A stretch of DNA of 64,000 bases. It comes from Acidobacteriaceae bacterium UBA1307 (lineage in GTDB: Bacteria > Acidobacteriota > Terriglobia > Terriglobales > Acidobacteriaceae). The DNA lies in contig DBTV01000035.1 in assembly GCA_002307235.1 (NCBI GenBank), positions 65,438-129,437 on the forward strand, written 5' to 3'. Position 1 is the stretch's first letter. Each line of letters begins with the position of its first letter. Positions 57,600 to 64,000 of the stretch are shown piece after piece. The translations under genes and the position numbers were made by a program. Below the pieces are notes generated by a model. It was not told the DNA's origin and did not search any database. It was given only the letters and a program-made list of their open reading frames with translations.

Positions 57600-58427
57600 A
57601 TGAAGAAAAAGAATGCAGTGGCCACGACGGCCACGGACGACAGCGCGAAGCAGACCGCCGAAACCCGGGTGGAAGAGACGCCTTTTGAGGCGACGGCCAG
57701 CATTTGCAGTGTGCTGGTAGTGGGCCTGTTTATCCTCACCTTTCTGGCGCAGAACTTCGTGATTCCGTCGGGATCGATGGAGAATACGCTGCTGGTCGGC
57801 GATCATCTGGTGGTGGACCGCATCACGCTGGCCCCGGCCTCGAAGTGGATGCCGCTGGTGCACTATCGCGAACCCAAGCGCAATGACATTCTGGTCTTCA
57901 TCAAGCCGGTGCCGGATCTGGATGCCGATGGCAAGCCGCAGTACCTGTTTCTGGTCAAGCGGCTGGTCGGCCTGCCGGGCGACCACATCCATCTGCGCAA
58001 CGGCGTGGTGATCGTCAATGGCGCGGCCATTGACCAGCCGCACGCGCAGCCGACGACGGCCGACAATCATCAGGATTTTCTCGACGAGTTTCCCTCGGTG
58101 GCCCCCGATGCGCAGCCGGGTGGAGCGACCGAGAGCTGGGCCGTCGAGTTTCCCGGCCACGTGGTCAACGGCGACCTGGTGGTGCCCGAGGGCAAGTACT
58201 TCATGATGGGCGACAATCGCCACAACAGCCTCGATTCGCGTTTTTGGGGCTTTGTGCCGCGCGAGAACATTGTCGGCCGTCCGCTGTTCAACTACTGGTC
58301 CTTCCAAACACCGGAGGACGCCTATCAGCGTACGGGGCTGGTTTCGAATGTGAGCTGGATCGGGCACGTGGCGCTGCATTTCATTACTGAGACGCGCTGG
58401 ACGCGAACGCTGCACATCGTGCGGTAA
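57600..58427 (+). CDS. lepB: Signal peptidase I (second of two)
   Basis: The 275-residue paralogue has a charged N-terminus (1-30), one membrane helix at about 33-52, catalytic Ser59 in 'IPSGSMENTLLVGDHLVVDR', and Lys120 in 'FLVKRLVGLPGDHI'. 'YFMMGDNRHNSLDSRFWGFVP' is box E. Like its neighbour it has an acidic insert between boxes D and E. Both copies keep all catalytic residues, so both are expected to be active and may differ in substrate preference. A small hairpin CGCGGAA/TTCCGCG at about 57510-57534 separates the two genes. Confidence 0.94.
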   Translation: MKKKNAVATTATDDSAKQTAETRVEETPFEATASICSVLVVGLFILTFLAQNFVIPSGSMENTLLVGDHLVVDRITLAPASKWMPLVHYREPKRNDILVFIKPVPDLDADGKPQYLFLVKRLVGLPGDHIHLRNGVVIVNGAAIDQPHAQPTTADNHQDFLDEFPSVAPDAQPGGATESWAVEFPGHVVNGDLVVPEGKYFMMGDNRHNSLDSRFWGFVPRENIVGRPLFNYWSFQTPEDAYQRTGLVSNVSWIGHVALHFITETRWTRTLHIVR

Positions 58428-58447
58428 GCAGTTTATTCTGGAAGTTC

Positions 58448-60964
58448 ATGACTAAAGAAGTGCAAGACCGGCAATGGCGGCGGAAGCGGCTCTGGGTCGT
58501 GCTGGCGGCGCTGGGAGCGCTGCTGGCAGTGTTCCTGGTCCCCCCGCTGGTGAGTCTGAATCATTATCAAAAACGGGTTTCGGAGCTGTTGACAGCCTCG
58601 CTGGGCCGCCCGGTGCGGATCTCGGGCGTACGCGCCCGTCTGCTGCCGTCGCCGGCCTTTGTGGTCAGCGATCTGACGGTGGAAGAGGATCCGGCCTATG
58701 GGGCGGAGCCGGTGCTGCATGCCACCACCGTCAAGGCGCCGATCAGCCTGCTGGCGCTGTGGCGCGGGCGGCTTGCGATCAGCCGCATCAGCGTCGATGA
58801 GGCCAGCCTGAATCTGGTGCGCACCCCCGAGGGGCGCTGGAATCTGGAATCACTCTTTGGGCAGGCGCACGGCATGCAGGTGGCCGCGGCCAGACCCGGG
58901 CGCAAGCTGCCCTTTCTGAAGGCGACCAACTCGCGCCTGAACTTTAAAAACGGTGCCGAAAAGATGCCGTTTTCGCTGGTCGATACCGACCTTGAGCTTT
59001 GGCAGGACCGGGCTGGCGAGTGGCGGCTCGAACTCAAGGGCCAGCCGGCGCGCACCGATCTGAGCGTGAACCAGGGCGACACGGGCACGGTGCAACTGCG
59101 CGCCAATCTGCGCGGTGCCGCACAGATGCGGCAGATGCCGGTGCAGCTTGATCTGGCCTGGAAGAATGCGCAGCTGGGCCAGTTGACGCGGCTCGCGCTT
59201 GGTCGCGATCCGGGCTGGCGTGGCGATCTGAAGGGCAATCTGCATGCCGAGGGTACGGCCGAGTCCGCCACGGTGCAGGTGCAGTTGAAGGCCGTCGGCG
59301 TTCACCGCGAGGAGTTTGCTCCGGCGGCGATGCTGGACTTCGATGCCAACTGCGGCCTGGTCTATCACTATTCGTTGCATACGGCGGAAAAGATCGAATG
59401 CAATTCGCCGCTCGGCGCGGGCCGTGCGCGGTTGACCGGCTCTTTGCCGGGCGCGGGGCAGACGCAGTTGACGCTGGCGCTCGACAGGATTCCCGTTGCC
59501 GCCGGACTCGACGCCCTGCGCACGGTGCGCAGCGGTGTGAGCCCGAATCTGGTCGCAGCGGGCACCATCAGCGGCTCGTTGGTCTACGACGCGCGGCAGG
59601 TGGTTACGCCGCAGCCGGAGCCAGTCGCCACCAAGGGAAAGGATAAGGGCAAGGACAAGAAGAAAAATACGCCGCAAGGCCCGCTGAGCGGTTCGCTGGC
59701 CGTCGACGGCTTCCAGTTGAGCGGCGGTGGCTTGAGCCAGCCCCTTGCCGCGGAAAAGATCGTGCTTGAGGCCGATCCGGCGGCGCTGCTGGCGACCATC
59801 TCCGGCACGGCGAGCTTTGCCGCCGGGGGTGCAACGCCGCTGACTGTGAATCTTCGCCTGGGGCACTGGGGCTATTCGATTGCGGCCAAGGGGCCGCTGG
59901 CCCTGGCGCGCGGACGCGAACTGGCGCACGCGGCGGGCTGGGATGGTGCCGCGCAACTTGACGCCCTCGCGGGCGAGGCGGCGAATCTGGATGTGACCGC
60001 GACCGGCCCGTGGATGCCGCCCGCCGAGGAGACGCAGCCGACGCCGACCCTGCCCGGGGAAGACGCGGCTCCGGTCAAGGACACGGTGACAGGTACGGTG
60101 GCCCTGGCGAATGCCAACTGGAAGGCCGGTTACATGGTCAACGCCGTCCAGATTGCGCAGGCAACGCTGCATTTGGACTCCGATGGCCTGCGCTGGGATC
60201 CGGTGGCCTTCAGCTACGGTCCGGTGAAGGGCACGGCGACGCTCTGGCTGCCGGCGGGTGCGGCCAAGCCGCAGTTTACCGCGCAGTTTGCTGCGCTTGA
60301 CGCCAAAACGCTGCAGGCGGCGCTGCTCGGCGCGCAGACCAAGGAAACGCTGCTGGCGGAGCTGCTGAACAAGCTGCATCCGGCGCAGGCCACGCCCTGG
60401 CCCACGGCCGAGGGCACGGTCAAGGTGGACACGCTTACCGTCGGTCCGGCCGCGCTGAAGAAGGCGACCGTGGCTCTGTCGGTGAACGCCGCCGGGGTTG
60501 AGGTCCGTGCGCTCGACGCGGATCTGGAGGGCGGCAAGCTGCACCTGAACGGCTCGATGAGCGCCGGTTCGGCGACAGCGAAGCCTGCGTATACGCTGAC
60601 CGGATCGGTGGAAAACGCCACACCCGCCGCCGTGGGGCAACTGCTGGGCCAGCACTGGTCGGGCGGCGCTGTCACCGTCCGCGGTCATCTGGAACTGGCC
60701 GGTTACTCGGCCGACGATCTGGCCAACTCGGCCAAGGGCACGCTGGCCTTCGACTGGCAGCATGGTGCGGTGGCGGGCACGCCGACGCTCAGCCGCTTTG
60801 ACCGCTGGAAGGCCGAGGCTGTCCTCGGCGAGGGCAAGATCACCCTGGGCAAGAGCGAGGCTGTGCAGGGGGCTCGGAAGAGCGCCGTGGGCGGTTCCAT
60901 TCCGCTGAGCCTGCCCGCAAAACTCAACTTTGCCGCCGCAACCGACGGCGGAGCCAGACACTAA
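58448..60964 (+). CDS. AsmA-family envelope protein
   Basis: The 838-residue protein has one N-terminal membrane helix (15-36) followed by the AsmA opening 'SELLTASLGRPVRISGVRARLLPSPAFVVSDLTVEEDP'. Long repetitive beta-rich sequence follows, typical of the AsmA/TamB-like lipid-bridge group. A Lys-rich low-complexity loop (about 398-412) and a Pro/Thr-rich loop (about 520-540) interrupt the strands. The C-terminus has the conserved 'LELAGYSADDLANSAKGTLAFDWQHG'. Such proteins are thought to carry phospholipids between membranes. It starts 20 bp after the second lepB, so the run rnc-lepB-lepB-asmA may be one unit. Confidence 0.88.
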   Translation: MTKEVQDRQWRRKRLWVVLAALGALLAVFLVPPLVSLNHYQKRVSELLTASLGRPVRISGVRARLLPSPAFVVSDLTVEEDPAYGAEPVLHATTVKAPISLLALWRGRLAISRISVDEASLNLVRTPEGRWNLESLFGQAHGMQVAAARPGRKLPFLKATNSRLNFKNGAEKMPFSLVDTDLELWQDRAGEWRLELKGQPARTDLSVNQGDTGTVQLRANLRGAAQMRQMPVQLDLAWKNAQLGQLTRLALGRDPGWRGDLKGNLHAEGTAESATVQVQLKAVGVHREEFAPAAMLDFDANCGLVYHYSLHTAEKIECNSPLGAGRARLTGSLPGAGQTQLTLALDRIPVAAGLDALRTVRSGVSPNLVAAGTISGSLVYDARQVVTPQPEPVATKGKDKGKDKKKNTPQGPLSGSLAVDGFQLSGGGLSQPLAAEKIVLEADPAALLATISGTASFAAGGATPLTVNLRLGHWGYSIAAKGPLALARGRELAHAAGWDGAAQLDALAGEAANLDVTATGPWMPPAEETQPTPTLPGEDAAPVKDTVTGTVALANANWKAGYMVNAVQIAQATLHLDSDGLRWDPVAFSYGPVKGTATLWLPAGAAKPQFTAQFAALDAKTLQAALLGAQTKETLLAELLNKLHPAQATPWPTAEGTVKVDTLTVGPAALKKATVALSVNAAGVEVRALDADLEGGKLHLNGSMSAGSATAKPAYTLTGSVENATPAAVGQLLGQHWSGGAVTVRGHLELAGYSADDLANSAKGTLAFDWQHGAVAGTPTLSRFDRWKAEAVLGEGKITLGKSEAVQGARKSAVGGSIPLSLPAKLNFAAATDGGARH

Positions 60965-61011
60965 AAAACAGGCGCGGTCGTACAATGCGAGTATGACCGC
61001 GCCTGTTTTTT
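60963..61011 (+). terminator. Terminator-like hairpin spanning the asmA stop and the HAD start codon
   Basis: A 17-bp perfect stem pairs 60963-60979 (AAAAAACAGGCGCGGTC) with 60995-61011 around a 15-nt loop, with a run of six T at the end. The asmA stop codon overlaps its first bases. The HAD start ATG (60993-60995) lies at the loop-stem junction. Confidence 0.75.
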
Positions 61012-61679
61012 CCTCTTCTTCGACTCCCATAGAAATTCACGCTCAAGGGCTCTTGTTCGACATGGACGGGATTCTGATCTCGTCGATTGCCGCCGTGGAG
61101 CGTGCCTGGACGCGCTGGTGCGTGGAACGCGCGGTCGATCCGGCCCAGGCGCTCAAGATCATCCACGGTTGCCGGGCGATGGATTCGCTGCGCAGGCTGC
61201 GGCCCGACCTGAATATAGAGGAAGAAGCGAAAACCCTTGAAGGCTATGAAGTTGCCGATCAGAAAGGGGTGCATGCGCTCAACGGCGTTCTGCCCCTGAT
61301 GCAGGCTCTGCCCGTTGCGCGGTGGACGGTGGTGACGAGCGCGACCGACCGGCTGGCCCGCGCGCGGCTGTCCGCGGCTGGCATTGCCGTGCCCAGGACG
61401 ATGGTTTCAGCGGATCTGGTGGCCGAGGGCAAGCCGCATCCGGCGCCGTATCTGGCAGGGGCGAAGACCCTGGGCCTGCGCCCGGAAGAGTGCGTGGTCT
61501 TTGAGGATTCGCTCGCGGGCGTTGCCTCGGGCCGCGCCGCCGGTTGCACGGTGATCGCGACCACCTTCACGCACCCGGCCGAGGAACTGGGAGAGGCCGA
61601 CTACATTCTGAAGGACCTGAGCGGCCTGCGCGTGACGGTAACGGCCGAGGGGCTGACGCTGCGGACGAGCTGTTACTAG
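60993..61679 (+). CDS. HAD-superfamily sugar-phosphate phosphatase (beta-PGM-like)
   Basis: The 228-residue hydrolase has motif I 'LLFDMDGILISS' (nucleophile Asp and acid Asp), a helical cap of class I type, motif II 'WTVVTSATDRLARARL', motif III Lys in 'GKPHPAPYLAGA', and motif IV 'CVVFEDSLAGVASGRAAG'. It resembles phosphatases acting on 2-deoxyglucose-6-P, glycerol-P or mannitol-1-P. The substrate is not decidable. The ATG at 60993 sits in the hairpin that ends asmA; a TTG at 60930 is a weaker alternative. The stop TAG is the first codon of a TAGCTTTTAGCT repeat. Confidence 0.85.
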   Translation: MTAPVFSSSSTPIEIHAQGLLFDMDGILISSIAAVERAWTRWCVERAVDPAQALKIIHGCRAMDSLRRLRPDLNIEEEAKTLEGYEVADQKGVHALNGVLPLMQALPVARWTVVTSATDRLARARLSAAGIAVPRTMVSADLVAEGKPHPAPYLAGAKTLGLRPEECVVFEDSLAGVASGRAAGCTVIATTFTHPAEELGEADYILKDLSGLRVTVTAEGLTLRTSCY

Positions 61680-61708
61680 CTTTTAGCTAAAGGCGAATGC
61701 CCGTTCGT

Positions 61709-61983
61709 GGAGGGAGCAGGGGTATGAACGCCCCTCAGACTGCTGACAAACCCAATTTGCGCATTGTTTTTGAAAGGGCACGGCTTCAGCCGTGCCGAAA
61801 GAGGAGCAAAAATATCTCGCCTTTAGGCGCTGAGGGATGTTTGTGGCGAACTTTTCGCCAAAGATCATCCCAGGGGCTGAAGCCCGCGATTTTATGGGTG
61901 CTTTGCGGCACGACTAAAGTCGTGCCCTTTCAAGACTCAGCTTTGTCATCAACCTGAGGGGCATGAATGCCCCTGCTCCCTCC
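61709..61983. repeat. Inverted-repeat element, GGAGGGAGCAGGGGCAT family, copy 2 (275 bp)
   Basis: The ends GGAGGGAGCAGGGGTATGAA and TTCATACCCC-type CATGAATGCCCCTGCTCCCTCC are inverted and match copy 1 at 41664-41816. The interior is replaced by the 170-bp GTTTTGAAAGGG element plus about 60 bp on one side. Confidence 0.75.
61767..61936 (+). repeat. MITE-like palindromic element, GTTTTGAAAGGG family, copy 3 (~170 bp)
   Basis: The ends are TTTTGAAAGGGC and GCCCTTTCAAGA. The modules are GGCACGGCTTCAGCCGTGCC, GAGGAGCAAAAA, TCGCCTTTAGGCGC, GAGGGATGTTT, AAGATCATCCC, GGGGCTGAAGCCC, CGCGATTTTAT and GGCACGACTAAAGTCGTGCC. It is in the same orientation as copy 2 and nested in the GGAGGGAGC element. Confidence 0.85.
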
Positions 61984-62000
61984 GCCGAATCTAGAAAGCA

Positions 62001-62030
62001 GCCATTCGCTTCCAGCTCTGAGCGAATGGC
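62001..62030 (-). terminator. Hairpin downstream of the carbonic anhydrase gene
   Basis: GCCATTCGCT and AGCGAATGGC form a perfect 10-bp stem with a 10-nt loop, 26 bp beyond the stop of the minus-strand gene. No strong T-tract follows. Confidence 0.55.
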
Positions 62031-62055
62031 TAGAAGCTAACGGCTAAAAGCTGCC

Positions 62056-62802
62056 TTACTCGCTGGCCTCGATATGCCGGCCATGAGCTTCTTGCACGGG
62101 ACGCGAGTTGAGGCGGTAGATCTGGGAGAAGAGCTTGAACTGGGCGCGGCTGATCGAGACCTCATCCTTGTAGATGAACCAGCGAACGCCCTCGGTGCAG
62201 GGCGGCGTGGTCAGCGAGCCGGTGTAGGTCCAATAGGCGCGGTTGGCGGGCAGAAAACCGCCGGGATTGATCATCTCGGTGACCTCTTCGCTCTTGCCCG
62301 GGGTGGTGGGCAGGTGCGGCCAAAGCAGCGCCATCAGCGCGTTCGGCACGCCCGTATCCTGATTGAAGCGGACGGCGATGACGACCAGTTTCCCTTCGGC
62401 GCTCTTGTGGACCAAGTGCACGTCCAGATCGGAGAAATGGCCCTTGACGGTTTCTTCGCCCGGGTGGTGAAAGTGGAACTGGATCAGGTCGTAGCGCACG
62501 CCGTCGGCGACGATGTAGCTGCCAGGATGCACGGTGACCATGACGGTATGGCCGTTATTCTCGATCTTTACGCCGCCGGAGATGTAGTGGTATTCGATGG
62601 GCTGCAGGGCCTTGTTCAGGTGGGTGCCGCGAATGTCGATGGGCGACTGCGCATGGCCTTTGCCGCAGGCGGCGTAGGACGGGTCCAGCCGGTTCCACGA
62701 TTGCGGGCCGGTCTTGCCCTCATAGCCCCAGTGGGCTGCGGATTGGGCCATGGCCAGTGGAACGAGACCGAACAACAGGGATGCGACGGAAGCGAGACGC
62801 AT
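62056..62802 (-). CDS. Alpha-carbonic anhydrase, secreted
   Basis: The enzyme interconverts CO2 and bicarbonate in the periplasm. The 248-residue protein has a signal peptide ending 'VPLAMAQS'. The alpha-class fold shows 'HWGYEGKTGPQSWNRLDPSYAAC', 'QSPIDIRGT', and zinc ligands in 'FHFHHPGE' (two His) and 'DVHLVHKSAEG' (third). 'YTGSLTTPPCTEGVRWFI' holds the conserved Thr gate and the second Cys of the usual disulfide. I use ATG 62802; TTG 62808, closer to the AGGAAGG site, is possible. It is convergent with the HAD gene across a repeat-filled gap. Confidence 0.95.
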   Translation of the reverse strand: MRLASVASLLFGLVPLAMAQSAAHWGYEGKTGPQSWNRLDPSYAACGKGHAQSPIDIRGTHLNKALQPIEYHYISGGVKIENNGHTVMVTVHPGSYIVADGVRYDLIQFHFHHPGEETVKGHFSDLDVHLVHKSAEGKLVVIAVRFNQDTGVPNALMALLWPHLPTTPGKSEEVTEMINPGGFLPANRAYWTYTGSLTTPPCTEGVRWFIYKDEVSISRAQFKLFSQIYRLNSRPVQEAHGRHIEASE

Positions 62803-62927
62803 AAACAATTTGCCTTCCTCGGGGAATGTTTCCGATAGCGATTCTAGAGGATTGGACGCGCGCGCGGATAAAAAGAAATATGCGCAGGCGTCACGCAGGT
62901 CATATCTTTCAAGGCTCTGCGGAAAGA

Positions 62928-64000
62928 TCAGGGAAGCACTTCCCTTTGCGCGCCGTTGCCGCGACCGAGCCGCCGGAAGGGTTGCTCGATGCAGCGGCGC
63001 ATTGCCAGGCCAAGGACAACGGCGGCGGCCAGGGCCGCGAGCGCGCGCAGGGCGCGGGAGGAGGGCGTGGAGCGGGCCATCAGGTCGAGCAGAAAAAAGT
63101 GGACCAGATAAAGCGTGTACGAGATCGAACCGAGTGTGCGCAGGGGCGCCGAGGCCAGCAGTCGTGCGGCCTTTGACGTAGGGGCTGCGACGAGAAAATA
63201 AAAAACCGGCGCGAGGGCAAGGCCCTGCAGCGTGTACCGCGCCGTCTCACGGAAGTGCGGCTCGCGCAGAACGAAGCTCACGGTGAGCAGAGCCAGTCCG
63301 GCGAGCGCGTAGAGGCCCTTGTGGCGCTCGATCCAGCCGGGCCGGTCGCCGCACCAGGGATTGGCCGCGACCGCCAGCAGGCTGCCCCACAGAATCGAAT
63401 CGAAGCGCGCGTCGCTGGCGCAGTAGGTCCAGAGCACTTCCCCCGTCAGACCGCTGTGGCCAACATAGACCAGCACCAGCCGCCAGAGGAGCGCAAGCAG
63501 GCAGGCGGCCAGCAGCCACAGAGCCTGACGGCGCGGCGTCGGACGGCGTCGGACCATCCACAGATAGGCCAGCGGAAAGAGCAGATAGAAGTGCTCCTCG
63601 ACCATCAGCGACCAGAGCACGCCCATGCCGGTGGGCACATGCGCGCCGGCAATACCTAGAAAGAGCACGCGATAGTTGAAGTAATAGAAGAAGATCGAGG
63701 CCAGCCCGCCCGGGCTGGCCTCGTGCGCGGGAATGCCGACAGCGTTGAGCAGGGTGACGGCGGCCAGCACGCAGTAGAGTGGCGGTAGAATGCGGCAGGC
63801 GCGGCGGCGATAGAAGCCGGCGAGCGAGATCGTTCCGCGCTGCTCGAACTCCTTGCGCAGCAGGCTCGTGATCAGGTAGCCGCTCAGAAAAAAGAAGACC
63901 GTGACGCCGAAGCCGCCGGGCAGAGACACATAACCGGCATGCGAAGCAAAGACGAGCAAAAAGGCCAGCGCGCGGATTCCGTCGAGAGGTTGCAGGTAGC
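62928..64000 (-). CDS. Acyltransferase 3 family membrane protein (5' end outside window)
   Basis: The reading frame stays open to the window edge, and the edge codons give 'YLQPLDGIRALAFLLV', the standard N-terminal motif of the acyltransferase-3 family, so only a few residues are missing. About ten membrane helices follow, with 'SGYLITSLLRKEFEQRGTISLAGFYRRRACRILPPLY' and 'VLWSLMVEEHFYLLFP', the usual catalytic-core motifs. Family members O-acetylate LPS, exopolysaccharide or peptidoglycan sugars, taking acyl groups from the cytoplasm. Ser/Thr- and Arg-rich sequence near the end is cytoplasmic. The acceptor is unknown; the gene is separate from the carbonic anhydrase. Confidence 0.9.
   Translation of the reverse strand, partial: YLQPLDGIRALAFLLVFASHAGYVSLPGGFGVTVFFFLSGYLITSLLRKEFEQRGTISLAGFYRRRACRILPPLYCVLAAVTLLNAVGIPAHEASPGGLASIFFYYFNYRVLFLGIAGAHVPTGMGVLWSLMVEEHFYLLFPLAYLWMVRRRPTPRRQALWLLAACLLALLWRLVLVYVGHSGLTGEVLWTYCASDARFDSILWGSLLAVAANPWCGDRPGWIERHKGLYALAGLALLTVSFVLREPHFRETARYTLQGLALAPVFYFLVAAPTSKAARLLASAPLRTLGSISYTLYLVHFFLLDLMARSTPSSRALRALAALAAAVVLGLAMRRCIEQPFRRLGRGNGAQREVLP

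Larger units (their letters stand above)
61676..62055. repeat. Repeat-filled gap between convergent HAD and carbonic anhydrase genes
   Basis: This gap of about 380 bp has no gene. The order is CTAGCTTTTAGCTAA (61676-61690, beginning at the HAD stop codon), an inverted-repeat element (61709-61983) that encloses a MITE-like copy, a perfect 10-bp hairpin (62001-62030), and GCTAGAAGCTAACGGCTAAA (from 62029) reaching the carbonic anhydrase stop. Confidence 0.75.

Noticed and set aside
58850..61030. 726-codon open frame on the minus strand
   Set aside because: It is antisense to asmA, which has signal-anchor, AsmA motifs and a proper start. The antisense product is Arg/Gln-rich without domain features.
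1..64000. CRISPR array, tRNA, rRNA or prophage
   Set aside because: No regularly spaced direct repeats, no tRNA TPsiC-loop patterns in a cloverleaf context, no rRNA sequence, and no phage structural or integrase genes were seen. The dispersed palindromes are irregularly spaced and far apart.

Overview
The window is 64 kb of GC-rich, gene-dense chromosome from an Acidobacteriota member, most likely class Terriglobia, family Acidobacteriaceae. Three things point there. The leader of nadA carries two copies of the 'CAACAACCCCG' core and matches the tandem NAD+-I (nadA-motif) riboswitch, known from that family. There is an Oar-type TonB-dependent receptor with an N-terminal carboxypeptidase-regulatory-like domain. 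A divergent one-TM winged-helix regulator of the acidobacterial kind sits next to it. I see no rRNA, tRNA, CRISPR array, transposase, integrase or prophage genes. Both edges cut genes: the C-terminus of a slipin/SPFH protein on the left and the N-terminus of an acyltransferase-3 protein on the right.

Layout. 0-5.7 kb: slipin end, SPOR protein, PlsC acyltransferase, then a tightly overlapping minus-strand operon mgtC-like / dapF / ldcA / mpl (DAP supply and muropeptide recycling). 5.7-13.6 kb: membrane glycosyltransferase, PfkB kinase and MTA phosphorylase, then an M28 glutaminyl-cyclase-like peptidase with tatA/B-tatC, then riboswitch-controlled nadA and a DUF2203 protein. 13.8-22.4 kb: peroxiredoxin, one-TM regulator, TonB receptor, beta-propeller lipoprotein, SH3-domain lipoprotein. 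22.8-33 kb: ArnT-like glycosyltransferase and a polyphosphate neighbourhood (ppx, sixA, ppk1) that also holds a VWA protein, a membrane-embedded MutS-type ATPase and a divergent sigma-like protein. 33-41.5 kb: TolC plus membrane-fusion protein, mntR-mntH, nnr-tsaE, a dlgD-like oxidoreductase. 41.9-45.7 kb: fabI and the cell-wall operon amidase / GerMN / murI. 45.8-47.3 kb: a small accessory segment of unknown genes bounded by repeats. 47.3-64 kb: Tat-exported GH125 mannosidase, large secreted IPT/Ig protein with a degenerate protease motif, ECF sigma and an unusual anti-sigma, TPR protein, rnc-lepB-lepB-asmA run, HAD phosphatase, alpha-carbonic anhydrase, acyltransferase.

The envelope is the recurring theme: peptidoglycan precursor and recycling enzymes, Tat and signal peptidases, LPS/lipid-modifying transferases, outer-membrane receptor and efflux parts. 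Polyphosphate, manganese and NAD homeostasis modules are interspersed. The most unusual material is not a gene. It is a set of small non-coding palindromic elements in several families: a ~172-bp MITE-like element with GTTTTGAAAGGG ends (three copies, two nested inside other inverted-repeat elements), a GGAGGGAGCAGGGGCAT-type inverted repeat (two copies, both between convergent genes whose upstream member ends exactly at TAG-CTTTTAGCT), a TTTGTAACAGGGC-ended element, and a short GTGAACAG family. Other items worth attention are a DapF with Ser in place of the second catalytic Cys, a matrixin-like protein whose zinc motif is lost, an anti-sigma factor with a TonB-like C-terminal domain, and a HAD gene whose start codon lies in the terminator-like hairpin of the gene before it.
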